Positions 49,708 to 58,837 of a stretch of 64,000 nucleotides of DNA are shown in pieces. A program made the translations under genes and the position numbers. Source of the DNA: an uncultured Peptostreptococcaceae bacterium (GTDB lineage: Bacteria; Bacillota; Clostridia; Peptostreptococcales; Anaerovoracaceae); assembly GCA_949740445.1 (NCBI GenBank), contig CATJIF010000074.1:1-64000 (forward strand), written 5' to 3'. The notes below the pieces were generated by a model that saw nothing but the letters and a program-made list of their open reading frames with translations, was not told where the DNA came from and ran no database searches. Position 1 is the first letter of the stretch, and every line of letters starts with the position of its first letter.

Positions 49708-51966
49708 CTAGTCGTTTTCATCGCCGAACAGCTCAGCCACCTCTGCATCAGTCATATAAGAAACGCCCGTAATCGTTCCATCCTCTCCGCGGAGTATCTT
49801 GATATTTACCGTTCCCGCCGGGTTCATATCCAGCGTATAAAAGGATTTGTTCGGCCGGATATCTAAAAAGATATCGACCAGCTGCCCCTGGTAGTAATAC
49901 CTCTTTCCATCCACCACAACACCGACTGCCCGGTATTCCGAAAGCTGCGCTTCAACCCATTTTTGTTCCTGTGTTTCTTTTAAATTGTCAAACTCGTCGT
50001 CCCAATCATCCCAATCGTCTTTATCTATCGCGTTAAACAGCACGGACTGAAGCGTCCAGTTTTCATCTTCCAGCGTTCTGTCCAGCCACAGCTCCAATGC
50101 CTCTTCGCGCATCTGCATCGCCAGGACAGAGAAAAAAGCGACGTTGCTGTCCTGATAGGCTTTTTCTGCATAACGCTGGACTAAGGCGCAATCCCCATCC
50201 AGCCGACTGACAACAGCTCCCCAAAACGCAATCCTCTGGTCTGCATAAATTCTATCCAGCCATTGCTCCTGCGCTTTCGCGTCCAGCCGAGAGAAGGCGA
50301 TTTGAAACAGCGGCAGGCTTCCTTCCCCATAGTACCGTTCGATCTGCGAAAACCCATCTTCATCGCGTTGACCTGCTTCTTTTTCGTAAATGAAATTATC
50401 GTAGGAGCGACACCCTCTCCCAATCGCAAGGACTGCTCCAACCGATTTCCCTAAAGCGTTTCTCCCCGCGCTTGCGATGTCATACTCCCGCATTGTAACA
50501 TTATAAATGTGAGCATTCTCCGCAACACCAAACAGTCCGATGATTTTTGCATCCGGGTCGGTCATGGTAAGCCCTGTAATTTCAAACCCATTGCCGTTAA
50601 ACGTTCCTGTAAACGGGGTATCCCATGTTCCAATGGGCACCCATTCATCCGCAGATAGCTCAATATCCGCCTGCTGCATATAGTTCTGGTCCATGCCATA
50701 CTCGCCTGTACCAATGGCTCTCAGCTGTTCCTCGCTATAGACCAGATAATATGTTGTCCCCTTCAGCGTCAGCGTCTGCATTCTCTGCGAATCGCCAGAT
50801 TGCAGTGGCAGGATGTTTTCCTGATCTGCCGAATGCGTCGCATCCGCTGCGGCTACAGGGTACACGCCGATGAAAGATGCACCGCATATAACGCCCAGCG
50901 TCAGTATGCCGGTTAAAAGGCGAGAAGCCCTCGATGGTTTCTTAAAGCTCATAATCGCACCCAACCTTTCTTTCAATAATTGCTTGTTTTCGCTCAGAGT
51001 GACAGCTCCGGGATGCTCCCTGCATTTTCCCACGGAGGCCATGGCATTCAGCAGGGTTTTGCCGTATTCCTGCGCGCTTTCTTTCCCCGCGCCTGCAAGG
51101 AGCGCCTCATCGCAGGAAAATTCGCATGCCTTTGTAATTTCCCGGCTCATGCAATGCACAAGGGGATTAAACCAATGCACGCAGACCGTAACCTGCACCA
51201 GCCATTTGTAAAGCATATCCTGCCGCCTGCAGTGCGTCAGCTCGTGCAGTGCGATATACCGAAATTCTTCTCTGGGAATATCCGCATCCGGCAGCACGAT
51301 GCGGGGATGGCGATACCCGATCAGCAGCGGCGAAGAAACCAGCGGGTTTATGCACAGCTCCACCGGCCTTTTTATGCCGGCCCGTTTTGCGGTAATGGAC
51401 AGCTGGTCTAACATTCCGATGTCAGAAACTGGAACTGATCCGGCATCGACATACCGCAGAAAGCCCTGATAGGCGGTTATCTTCCAAAGCAGCCTCCCCA
51501 GGGCGGCCACCAGCCAGAGCATCCAGCAGTAACGCATAAGAAGTAATGTCGCATCCCGAACCAAACGGCTGCCTGCCGACAGCCCTGCCCTGCCTGCCGC
51601 CCCCTGCTGGCTTTCCATGCCCGCTTCTTGTCTATATGCCGCCTCTGTCCGGTCGAGGGCCGTTCCGCCGTTTCTTTCCCGATCGCTATCAGCAAAAGCG
51701 TTTTCCGGCGTCGCCAGCCGGGACGGTGGTTGCGGCAAAGAATCGGCCTGGATGATCGCCTGCCTGGCCTCCTGATGCAGATTTCCCATCAGGCTGGTTT
51801 CCGGCCCAAAGGGAAGCAGCAGCCGCAGGATAACAATCAGCCAGATGTAATACTGCCACTGGCGGCTGATTTTATCCTTCAAAAACCGCTTTGCCAGCAA
51901 AAACACTGAAATGAGCAGGGCACCGGAGACAGACATCGACAAAACTGCACTAAAAACCAGATTCAT
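49708..51966 (-). CDS. blaR1: BlaR1 family M56 sensor peptidase
   Basis: Membrane-bound sensor that on stimulation cleaves the BlaI repressor. It is 752 residues. Four membrane helices in the first ~370 residues (LVFSAVLSMSVSGALLISVFL, WQYYIWLIVILRLLLPF, a pair near 145-165, and one near 345-365) surround the cytosolic zinc protease motif HELTH (241-245). The extracellular part from ~375 is not a penicillin-binding domain: it has a GLUG-like stretch (WVPIGTWDTPFTGTFNGNGF) followed by repeated Leu/Trp-Leu-Asp-Arg units (EQWLDRIYADQ, LELWLDRTLEDE), so the signal may not be a beta-lactam. The ATG overlaps the blaI stop (ATGA). The gene ends in TAG with open sequence beyond. Confidence 0.9.
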   Translation of the reverse strand: MNLVFSAVLSMSVSGALLISVFLLAKRFLKDKISRQWQYYIWLIVILRLLLPFGPETSLMGNLHQEARQAIIQADSLPQPPSRLATPENAFADSDRERNGGTALDRTEAAYRQEAGMESQQGAAGRAGLSAGSRLVRDATLLLMRYCWMLWLVAALGRLLWKITAYQGFLRYVDAGSVPVSDIGMLDQLSITAKRAGIKRPVELCINPLVSSPLLIGYRHPRIVLPDADIPREEFRYIALHELTHCRRQDMLYKWLVQVTVCVHWFNPLVHCMSREITKACEFSCDEALLAGAGKESAQEYGKTLLNAMASVGKCREHPGAVTLSENKQLLKERLGAIMSFKKPSRASRLLTGILTLGVICGASFIGVYPVAAADATHSADQENILPLQSGDSQRMQTLTLKGTTYYLVYSEEQLRAIGTGEYGMDQNYMQQADIELSADEWVPIGTWDTPFTGTFNGNGFEITGLTMTDPDAKIIGLFGVAENAHIYNVTMREYDIASAGRNALGKSVGAVLAIGRGCRSYDNFIYEKEAGQRDEDGFSQIERYYGEGSLPLFQIAFSRLDAKAQEQWLDRIYADQRIAFWGAVVSRLDGDCALVQRYAEKAYQDSNVAFFSVLAMQMREEALELWLDRTLEDENWTLQSVLFNAIDKDDWDDWDDEFDNLKETQEQKWVEAQLSEYRAVGVVVDGKRYYYQGQLVDIFLDIRPNKSFYTLDMNPAGTVNIKILRGEDGTITGVSYMTDAEVAELFGDEND

Positions 51967-52343
51967 TTTTCCTTCCCCTTCTCCAGCATCTGCCTCAGCT
52001 CCTCGTACTCCTCGTCTGTCAGCAAATCCCCCGAAATCAAATAAGAGACCAGCCCCTTGACGTTCCCCTCGTAAATTTTATTCAGGAAGTGTTTTGTCTG
52101 CGTCGTCTGGTATTCCGCCTCCGAAACCAGCGCGGTATATTCGTTGCGGCGCCCGACTTTCTTAGCGCTGAGAAAACCCTTGTCGACCAGCCGCGACAAC
52201 AGCACGATTAAAGTATTTTTCTGACACGCCTTTCCCCTGTCCGCCAGTCCTTCCATGATATAGGGAAATAATGTTACCGCCTCCGGATTTCCCCATATAA
52301 TTTTCATAATTTCAAGCTCGGCATCCGAGATTTGTCGCACCAT
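51963..52343 (-). CDS. blaI: BlaI/MecI family transcriptional repressor
   Basis: A 126-residue winged-helix repressor released by BlaR1 proteolysis. N-terminal DNA-binding domain: ISDAELEIMKIIWGNPEAVT, then ACQKNTLIVLLSRLVDKGFL and KVGRRNEYTALVSEAEYQ; C-terminal dimerisation helix from ~85, with the cleavage region likely near FLNKIYEGNVKGL. AAGGAG before ATG 52343; upstream in-frame ATGs to 52538 lie in the operator region. It controls its own operon via the palindromes in front of it. No beta-lactamase gene is seen, so its other targets lie outside the window. Confidence 0.93.
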   Translation of the reverse strand: MVRQISDAELEIMKIIWGNPEAVTLFPYIMEGLADRGKACQKNTLIVLLSRLVDKGFLSAKKVGRRNEYTALVSEAEYQTTQTKHFLNKIYEGNVKGLVSYLISGDLLTDEEYEELRQMLEKGKEK

Positions 52344-52368
52344 TGTTCGTTCTCCTTCCGCCCAATGT

Positions 52369-52420
52369 ATAACACGATGTTTTATATTAAAAGAATAACA
52401 TTCTGTTATACTTATGTCAA
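52369..52420 (-). promoter_or_regulatory. blaI promoter with two BlaI-type operators
   Basis: On the minus strand TTGACA (52420-52415), 17 bases, TATTCT (52397-52392). ATAACA-TTC-TGTTAT (52395-52409) is a perfect palindrome inside the spacer, and a second imperfect one, TATAACA-CGA-TGTTTTATA, spans 52368-52386 downstream. Both have the TAACA/TGTTA half-sites expected for BlaI-family binding. Confidence 0.7.
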
Positions 52421-52519
52421 GCTGTTTTTTCAGAAAAGTACAAAATACGAACTGCCGGATTATCCCCTTTTTATTGCGACAACACAGCGATGCCGTTGCA
52501 AGCTCTGCTTTATAAATAA

Positions 52520-52550
52520 AAACAACCACAGACATCATCCGTGGTTGTTT
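52520..52550 (-). terminator. Terminator after radical SAM gene
   Basis: AAACAACCAC (52520-52529) pairs perfectly with GTGGTTGTTT (52541-52550). It is about 90 bases past the stop of the minus-strand radical SAM gene and just before blaI; A/T-rich sequence follows on both sides. Confidence 0.75.
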
Positions 52551-52638
52551 GATGGTTTATAAAGCGGCAAGCCGCTCAATCTGCTGTCAGCCCGCTCTTA
52601 TTTTGAACACTGCGCTTTTTACAGCACAATGCGACTTT

Positions 52639-53511
52639 TTACAGCGCCCGGAAATACTCCGGCCGCAGTGACGACTGGTTTTGTTTCGCAGCCTGAATCT
52701 GGGCCAGCAGACGCTGTTTGTCGTCGGGCAGGTCGCCGGCCAGCGACAGGTAGTTGGAAGCGTGGTTGGAACGGAATACGCACTTGCGCGTTACGTTGAT
52801 GTTTTCGATGAGAATCCGGGTTTCTTCCAGCACCTGCGCCGGGCTTAAGAGCTGAAAGCGCCCCTGCCGGATCTCCTCGTAAATCGGGGCTGCGGGCTCT
52901 GCCATCAGCGTTAAAAGGCTGGCGTAAGAAGGCTCCATGGCGCTGATAACCCTTCCCGTTTCTTCGGCGTGCTCTTGCAGGCCATCAGGGCCTGCAAGGC
53001 CGGAGATAAACGTAACGGAAGCGGCAATCTTCGCATCTTCTGTGCGACGCACGGCGTCGATCAGCTGCGCTGCCGTTTCGCCCTTGCAAATGGCGGCAAG
53101 CACCCGGTCGCTTCCCGATTCCGCGCCAATGTAGAACATTCCCACGCCTGCCTGGCGAAGCTCTTCAAGCTCTCTTGGGCTCTTGCGCAGAATGTCGCCC
53201 GCCCGGGCGTAGACGCTCACCCTCCGGCACTCCGGAAAGAGACGGCGGATTTCGTCCAGAAGCACCATCATTTTTTCGTTGGTTAATACCAGCGCATCGC
53301 CATCGGCCAGAAAAATCTTCTCCACCCGAGGATAGAGCCTGCGGGCTTCCCGCAGATCCTCGATCACCTCTTCGGGCTTCCGCACGCGAAATCTCTTATC
53401 CTTGTACATCGAACAGAACGTGCATTTGTTGTGAGAACACCCGATCGTTACCTGGACGATCAGGCTGTAGGCCTCGCTGGGAGGCCGATAAACGCTACCT
53501 TCATAACGCAT
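52639..53511 (-). CDS. Radical SAM protein of unknown substrate
   Basis: A 290-residue radical S-adenosylmethionine enzyme. The [4Fe-4S] cluster ligands are Cys25, Cys30 and Cys33 in VTIGCSHNKCTFC, a CX4CX2C spacing rather than the usual CX3CX2C. Other barrel features are KIFLADGDALVL (SAM-contacting GGE-equivalent) and GVGMFYIGAESGSDRVLAAI. The sequence is near the Elp3/MiaB-like section of the superfamily, but no TRAM, B12 or SPASM domain is attached. GGAAG lies 12 bases before ATG 53511. It stands between blaI and argS and shows no clear operon partner. Confidence 0.85.
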   Translation of the reverse strand: MRYEGSVYRPPSEAYSLIVQVTIGCSHNKCTFCSMYKDKRFRVRKPEEVIEDLREARRLYPRVEKIFLADGDALVLTNEKMMVLLDEIRRLFPECRRVSVYARAGDILRKSPRELEELRQAGVGMFYIGAESGSDRVLAAICKGETAAQLIDAVRRTEDAKIAASVTFISGLAGPDGLQEHAEETGRVISAMEPSYASLLTLMAEPAAPIYEEIRQGRFQLLSPAQVLEETRILIENINVTRKCVFRSNHASNYLSLAGDLPDDKQRLLAQIQAAKQNQSSLRPEYFRAL

Positions 53512-53593
53512 AAATCCGTATGCTTCCTTTCTGCATTTCTGTATTCGCTCCGGCGCAAATTTGCCGCTGGCGCCGGCGCCGGTTTACCGCCTG

Positions 53594-55327
53594 CTACATC
53601 CGCTCCGGCGCTGCAATGCCCAGAAGCGCCAGCCCGTTTTTAATGGTCTGCTTCGCCGCGTAGGTGAGAAGCAGCTTCGCTCGCTTTTCCGCCTCGTCGT
53701 CTACCAAAATGTGCTCGTCGTGATAGAACTTATTAAAGCTCTGGGCGATATCTACCACGTGGCGCGTAATCACCGAGGGCTCGTACTTTTCACCGGCGTC
53801 CACCACTGCCTGCGGGAAGCGGTAGATCAGCCGCAGCAGCTGGTAGGCGCTGTCGCTTCCGATATAGCTCATGTCCGCGCCAGCGGGATCGGCCAGCACC
53901 GCCTGCAGGGATTCTTCCGCGCTGCGGAGCACCGCAGCTGCCCTGGCGTGGGTATACTGCACGTAAGGCCCGGTTTCGCCTTCGAAATTCAGCACCTTGC
54001 CCCAGGCGAATGTGTAGTCCTTAATTTTGGCGTTGGACAGCTCGTTGAACATGACGGCGCCAATGCCGACCATCTTCGCCGTTTCTTCCATTTCCTCCTC
54101 CGACAGCCGGCCCTTGGAAATGCTCTTTTCGTGGATGATCTGCCGGGTCTGCTCCACTGCCCGCTTCAGCACATCTTCCAGGAATACCACGCGGCCGTGG
54201 CGGGTGGACATGGTGCCTTCTTCCAGGCTTACAAGGCCGAAGGGCACGTGCACGCAGTCCTTTGCCCAGTCGTAGCCCATCATCTCCACCACCTTAAACC
54301 ACTGCTGGAAGTGCAAATTCTGCTGCGAAGCTACCACGTAGATGTTCTTGTGGAAGTTATAGTGCTCTTTTCTATAGATGGCGGCAGCGATATCCCGCGT
54401 AATGTACAGCGAAGAACCGTCGCTCTTGGTAATCAGCGCCGGTGGCAGCTTGTACTCTTCCAGATCTACGATCTGCGCCCCGGCGGATTCCTTTAACAGC
54501 CCCTTGTCCGACAATTCGTCCAGCACCCGCTGCATTTTGTCGGAGTAGAAGCTCTCTCCCGCATAGGAATCGAATTCGATGCCCAGCATATCGTACACCC
54601 GCATAAATTCCTTTAAGCTTTCGTCGCGGAACCACTGCCACAGCTCTTTTTCTTCTTTCTCGCCGTTTTCCAGGCGCGCGAAGGTGGCCCGCGCCTCTTC
54701 TTCAAGCGACGGGTCTTTCTCCGCTTCCTCGTGGAATTTTACATAGTAGGACAGCAGCGTCTTGATGGGTGACTGCTCCACATCCTGGCGGTTTCCCCAG
54801 CGGCGATAGGCGGTAATCATCTTTCCGAACTGCGTGCCGTAATCGCCCAGGTGGTTGATGCGCACCGTTTGATAGCCTAAAAAGTCGTATATTTTGTAGA
54901 TGGAATTGCCGATGACCGTGCTGCGGATGTGGCCGATGTGAAAGGGCTTTGCGATGTTGGGCGACGAAAACTCCACGATGGCAAGCTTTCCCTTCCCCAG
55001 GTCGCTGCGGCCGAACTCGTCCTTTTCCGCCGCCACAGCCGTCAGCGTATGGCGGCCGAACTCCCCGCGGTCCATAAACATATTGACGTAAGCGCCGACG
55101 CTCTCCACCTTGGAAAACATGGCTTCGCCCGCCACGCTCTCCGCCACCTGGGCAGCGATGGCCTGCGGCGCCTTGCGCATCAGCTTCGCCAGCCGAAAGC
55201 AGGGAAAGGCGTAGTCGCCCAGCTTTGTATCCGCGGGGATTTCCAGGATCTCCTGGATTTCGTCCGCGCTCAAACCCTCTACTGCACCGGACAGCACGCG
55301 GGCTATTTCTTTTTTAAAATCAATCAT
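53594..55327 (-). CDS. argS: Arginyl-tRNA synthetase
   Basis: Charges tRNA-Arg. It is 577 residues, class I. The N-terminal Add-1 domain (DFKKEIARVLSGAVEGLS) is followed by the HIGH motif in SSPNIAKPFHIGHIRSTVIGN, the KMSKS-equivalent MSTRHG (ArgS usually has MSTRKG or similar), and the anticodon-binding DALR domain at the end (AYQLLRLIYRFPQAVVDAGE). ATG 55327 overlaps the stop of the DUF523 gene (ATGA), with GAGGAGG upstream. No T-box is seen before it; expression depends on the mutS2-side transcript. Confidence 0.97.
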   Translation of the reverse strand: MIDFKKEIARVLSGAVEGLSADEIQEILEIPADTKLGDYAFPCFRLAKLMRKAPQAIAAQVAESVAGEAMFSKVESVGAYVNMFMDRGEFGRHTLTAVAAEKDEFGRSDLGKGKLAIVEFSSPNIAKPFHIGHIRSTVIGNSIYKIYDFLGYQTVRINHLGDYGTQFGKMITAYRRWGNRQDVEQSPIKTLLSYYVKFHEEAEKDPSLEEEARATFARLENGEKEEKELWQWFRDESLKEFMRVYDMLGIEFDSYAGESFYSDKMQRVLDELSDKGLLKESAGAQIVDLEEYKLPPALITKSDGSSLYITRDIAAAIYRKEHYNFHKNIYVVASQQNLHFQQWFKVVEMMGYDWAKDCVHVPFGLVSLEEGTMSTRHGRVVFLEDVLKRAVEQTRQIIHEKSISKGRLSEEEMEETAKMVGIGAVMFNELSNAKIKDYTFAWGKVLNFEGETGPYVQYTHARAAAVLRSAEESLQAVLADPAGADMSYIGSDSAYQLLRLIYRFPQAVVDAGEKYEPSVITRHVVDIAQSFNKFYHDEHILVDDEAEKRAKLLLTYAAKQTIKNGLALLGIAAPERM

Positions 55328-55782
55328 CGACGTTCCTCCTCTGTGTAAGCGTCTATCTCTTCTTCTGTAATCACCCGGATTCCCTTTTCTTTCAGCAGCG
55401 CGGTAAATACGCCGTCGCCCGCCGTGGTTACCCCGGCAAACGTCCCGTCGTAGATGCGGCCGCAGCCACAGGAGGGGCTTCTGGCCTTCAAAATGGCCAG
55501 GGTGATTTCCTCGCCCCGCTCTTTTGCTTTTTCCGTGGCTACCTCCCACGCCCTTTCCGCTCCCCGTCGAAAGACCTCTGTCAGATCCTCGCCGGAAGCA
55601 TTGACCACCCGGCCGCAGACGATCTCCGCCGGCGGGCGGGGCGCCAGGAGCCCCGCCATGGTCTCCGGGCACACCATGGCATAGCTTTTATCCGCCACAA
55701 AGGCTCTCACCTGTTTTGACAGGCTCGTTCCACCGTCGTATTTGCAGGGAATTCCTAAAAGACAACCGCTTACGATAATCAT
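55324..55782 (-). CDS. DUF523 family protein
   Basis: A 152-residue protein of the DUF523 family, function unknown. Conserved Cys blocks are visible: IVSGCLLGIPCKYDGG at the start, VCPETMAGLLAPRPPAEI, and the KARSPSCGCGRIYDGTF motif, which could bind a metal or cluster. The start at 55782 follows GGAGGTG; a GTG nine bases earlier overlaps that site and is less likely. It lies between mutS2 (18 bases upstream) and argS (4-base overlap) in an apparent operon. Confidence 0.9.
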   Translation of the reverse strand: MIIVSGCLLGIPCKYDGGTSLSKQVRAFVADKSYAMVCPETMAGLLAPRPPAEIVCGRVVNASGEDLTEVFRRGAERAWEVATEKAKERGEEITLAILKARSPSCGCGRIYDGTFAGVTTAGDGVFTALLKEKGIRVITEEEIDAYTEEERR

Positions 55783-55799
55783 AGTTTTCACCTCCGGCC

Positions 55800-58175
55800 C
55801 TATTTTAAGGTAACGACGGTAACGCCGTCGCCTCCCTCGCTATAGGCGCCCTTCCGATAGCTCTCCACGTGCTTGTGGCGCTTCAACATCCGCTGCAGCC
55901 CTTCCCGCAGGATGCCGGCCCCCCGTCCGTGAATCACCGAAACCTCCTTCAGCCCGGCCATAAAGGCATCGTCCAGGTATTTATCCACGATGTCCTCCGC
56001 TTCGTCCAGAGTTTTTCCTATTACATTGCAGGACATGCTGACGCTCTGCACCTTGCTGCGGTACAGTGCGCCAAAGCGCTGCTTCTGCTTTTCTTTATTC
56101 GACACGTTTTCCTGTATCTTCGCTATATTCTTCAGGTTGACGCTGAGCTTTAAAAGCCCCACCTGCACCTGCAGATCCCCCCTGGCATCGGGCAGCGTAA
56201 GGACGCTTCCCTTCTGGTCTACGGTCAGCACCCGGACCCGGTCGCCTATCTTCAGCTGGCCGGCGCTGGGAGGCTCCTGGTTTTCCACCGCTTTTACCGT
56301 GCTGCGGTACTTGCCCTGGGCCTTTCGCAGCTGGGTGCGCAGCCTCTCCTGGCTGCGGTCGATCTCCGCAAAATCCCGCTGCTTTTCCATCTGGCGCAGC
56401 TCTTTGGATACCTGCTCGAACAGCTCCTTTGCCTCGCGGATGGTATCGGCGGCCTCTTCCCTGGCCTTCTCTAAAATCTTCTCGCGCTTTTCTGCTGTCT
56501 GCGCAAGCTTTTCTTCGAGCTTTTCCCTCTCTCGGGAAAGTTGCGCTGTCAGCCGCACGGCCTCTTCCTTCTGCGCTGCCGCCTGCCTGCGGTCCTCTTC
56601 GATCTGCGTAATCACATCCTCGAACTGGATGTCGCCGCGCTTCAAAAACAACCTGGCGCGCTCCACGATATCCTCGGAAAGCCCCAGCTTCTTCGAAATC
56701 TCAAAGGCGTTGGAACGCCCGGGAACGCCCATCTGCAGCCGGTAGGTAGGCGAAAGTGTCTCCACGTTAAATTCCATCGAAGCGTTCTGCACCCCATCGG
56801 TAGAAAGCGCATACTTTTTCAGCTCCGTATAGTGGGTGGTGGCGGCTACCGTCGCCCCCAATTCCTGCAGCTTGCGCAGGATGGCGATGGCCAGCGCCGC
56901 TCCCTCGGTGGGGTCGGTCCCGGCACACAGCTCATCCAGCAGCACCAGCGTGACCGGATTGGTCTTTTTAACGATGTATACGATGTTCGTCATATGCGAG
57001 GAAAAGGTGGACAGGCTCTGCTCGATGCTCTGCTCGTCGCCGATGTCGGCAAAGATCCTCTCGTAGACAGGAAGCGTTGTTCCGCAGTCCGCCGGCAGAT
57101 GCAGCCCGCTTTGTGCCATCATGGCAAACAGGCCGAGGGTCTTTAACGTTACGGTCTTTCCTCCGGTATTCGGCCCTGTAATCATCAGTGTGTGGTATTC
57201 CCTGCCCAGCTCTACCGTCGTAGCAACCACCTTTTTGGGATCGATCAGCGGATGCCGCCCGTTTTTAATGCGCAGATAGCCATCCTCGCTGAGCTGGGGC
57301 TGGCTTCCCCGCATCTTTGCCGAAAGCTTGCCCTTGGCGAACATAAAATCCAGTTCCAGCAGGATTTTCTGGTTGTTTGCGATCTCCTGCTGCACCTCTC
57401 CCACCCGGGCGGAAAGCTCCGCCAGGATGCGCTGTACTTCTTTCTTTTCCTGAAGTTCCAGCTCTCGCAGCTCGTTGTTCATATCCACGATCACCTGGGG
57501 CTCGATAAACAGCGTGGCGCCGCTTTGCGACTGGTCGTGGACGATTCCTGCCACCCGCGCCTTGTGCTCCTGCTTTACGGGGATTACGTAGCGGCCCTGC
57601 CGCATGGTGACGATGGCATCCTGCAGCAACGCCTGGTTTTCTTGAGAGTTGATCATCCGGTTGATCCGCACGCGGATGTCCTCGTTTTGCCGCAGAATCG
57701 CCCGGCGCAGCCGCGAAAGCTCCTGGCTTGCGGTATCCGCCATCTCGTCCTCCGACAAAATGCAGCGGTCGATCTCATCCTCCAGGCTCCTGTGCACGCT
57801 GATCACCTCGGCAAGCCCCATGAGCTTGGGCAATTCGTCTTTGGGCAGGTCGCTTCGCAAAAACGCCTCGGCGTTTCTGGCCACCTGCAGGTTGTAAAGT
57901 ACCTGAAGCAGCTGCTTCATGGTCAGCGCACCGCCCTTTTTAGCGATCCGGGCAAGGCCTCCTACATCGTAAAACCCTCCCAGCGGCAGGGCCCCCTTGG
58001 CCATGATTACGGTTACGGCCTCGGTGGTCTCCTCCTGCGCCTGCCTGATCTTCCAGGCATCTGTCATCGGCCGCAGTTTCTGGATGCGCTGCCTTGTTAC
58101 GGACGATGCGCACATCTGCGACAGCAGGCCGATGATTTTATCGTATTCCAGCACTCTCTGTGCTCGCTCATTCAT
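55800..58175 (-). CDS. mutS2: MutS2 family endonuclease
   Basis: A 791-residue MutS homologue that restrains recombination and, in some Bacillota, splits collided ribosomes. The N-terminal core and clamp helices extend to ~310; the ATPase has ITGPNTGGKTVTLKTLG (Walker A), the STFSSHMTNIVYIV block and LVLLDELCAGTDPTEGAAL (Walker B). A Lys/Glu/Arg-rich coiled coil lies at ~510-620, followed by a KOW-like region (QLKIGDRVRVLTVDQKGSVL) and the C-terminal Smr nuclease domain (VSVIHGRGAGILREGLQRML). TGGAG before ATG 58175; it starts three bases after the zapA stop. Confidence 0.96.
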   Translation of the reverse strand: MNERAQRVLEYDKIIGLLSQMCASSVTRQRIQKLRPMTDAWKIRQAQEETTEAVTVIMAKGALPLGGFYDVGGLARIAKKGGALTMKQLLQVLYNLQVARNAEAFLRSDLPKDELPKLMGLAEVISVHRSLEDEIDRCILSEDEMADTASQELSRLRRAILRQNEDIRVRINRMINSQENQALLQDAIVTMRQGRYVIPVKQEHKARVAGIVHDQSQSGATLFIEPQVIVDMNNELRELELQEKKEVQRILAELSARVGEVQQEIANNQKILLELDFMFAKGKLSAKMRGSQPQLSEDGYLRIKNGRHPLIDPKKVVATTVELGREYHTLMITGPNTGGKTVTLKTLGLFAMMAQSGLHLPADCGTTLPVYERIFADIGDEQSIEQSLSTFSSHMTNIVYIVKKTNPVTLVLLDELCAGTDPTEGAALAIAILRKLQELGATVAATTHYTELKKYALSTDGVQNASMEFNVETLSPTYRLQMGVPGRSNAFEISKKLGLSEDIVERARLFLKRGDIQFEDVITQIEEDRRQAAAQKEEAVRLTAQLSREREKLEEKLAQTAEKREKILEKAREEAADTIREAKELFEQVSKELRQMEKQRDFAEIDRSQERLRTQLRKAQGKYRSTVKAVENQEPPSAGQLKIGDRVRVLTVDQKGSVLTLPDARGDLQVQVGLLKLSVNLKNIAKIQENVSNKEKQKQRFGALYRSKVQSVSMSCNVIGKTLDEAEDIVDKYLDDAFMAGLKEVSVIHGRGAGILREGLQRMLKRHKHVESYRKGAYSEGGDGVTVVTLK

Positions 58176-58178
58176 AGT

Positions 58179-58805
58179 TTACTCCATGTTTTTTCTGTAC
58201 TGATCCAGCTCTCCTTTCAGCCGAATATTTTCCATCTGGAGGTCAAAAAAGCTGCTCTCTATGTCCTTGCACCGAAGTGTCAGCTCGCGTATCTGCTCCT
58301 CGCTTTCGCTCTCCCCTCCGGAAAGTTCCTGCTTCTGCAGCTTCTGGTGCATTTCTTCGTTCTGCGACAGGAGCATCTCCTGCTGCTTTTTCAGATCCGC
58401 ATAGGCGGCGGACAGACGGGAGCATTCCACCGCTTTTTCGTTAAACAGCTTTTGCAGCTGATCCTTGTGCTCTAAGCTGCTCTGCGCATCTTCTTTATAC
58501 TGAAGGAAGTTGCGCTTGGATTCGTCCCACAGCTGCACGTAGTGGGCCGTATCCTTTTCCAGCTGGACGCACCGGGACTGAAGGGCCTGGTTTTCTTCCA
58601 ATATCGTATAGTAGTCATCCGCAGCGTTGACCGCCGACAGCACTGCCAGCGATACCGCTGTGGCCGTAGGCATTACTTTGGAAATTTCTGTCATTTTTCC
58701 ATCGACATAGTCGGCTACACGTATGATGTGCTCCCGGGACATCTCGCCGGAAATGGTGTACTCCTGCCCGTAGATCCGCACCGTAACCCGATTGACTTCT
58801 CCCAT
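58179..58805 (-). CDS. zapA: Cell division protein ZapA (long coiled-coil form)
   Basis: FtsZ-ring-associated protein. The first ~100 residues match ZapA: MGEVNRVTVRIYGQEYTIS, EHIIRVADYVDGKMTEIS and the AVSLAVLSAVNAADDYYTI helix. It is 208 residues, twice the usual length, because of a long Gln/Glu/Leu-rich coiled coil from ~85 to the end. Start 58805 is chosen because the domain begins there; GGGAAAG is about 12 bases upstream and the open frame before it overlaps pheT. It precedes mutS2 by three bases. Its partner gene ftsZ is at the end of this window. Confidence 0.9.
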   Translation of the reverse strand: MGEVNRVTVRIYGQEYTISGEMSREHIIRVADYVDGKMTEISKVMPTATAVSLAVLSAVNAADDYYTILEENQALQSRCVQLEKDTAHYVQLWDESKRNFLQYKEDAQSSLEHKDQLQKLFNEKAVECSRLSAAYADLKKQQEMLLSQNEEMHQKLQKQELSGGESESEEQIRELTLRCKDIESSFFDLQMENIRLKGELDQYRKNME

Positions 58806-58837
58806 GACTCGTCTTTCCCGTCCTTTCTGCGTCTTAT

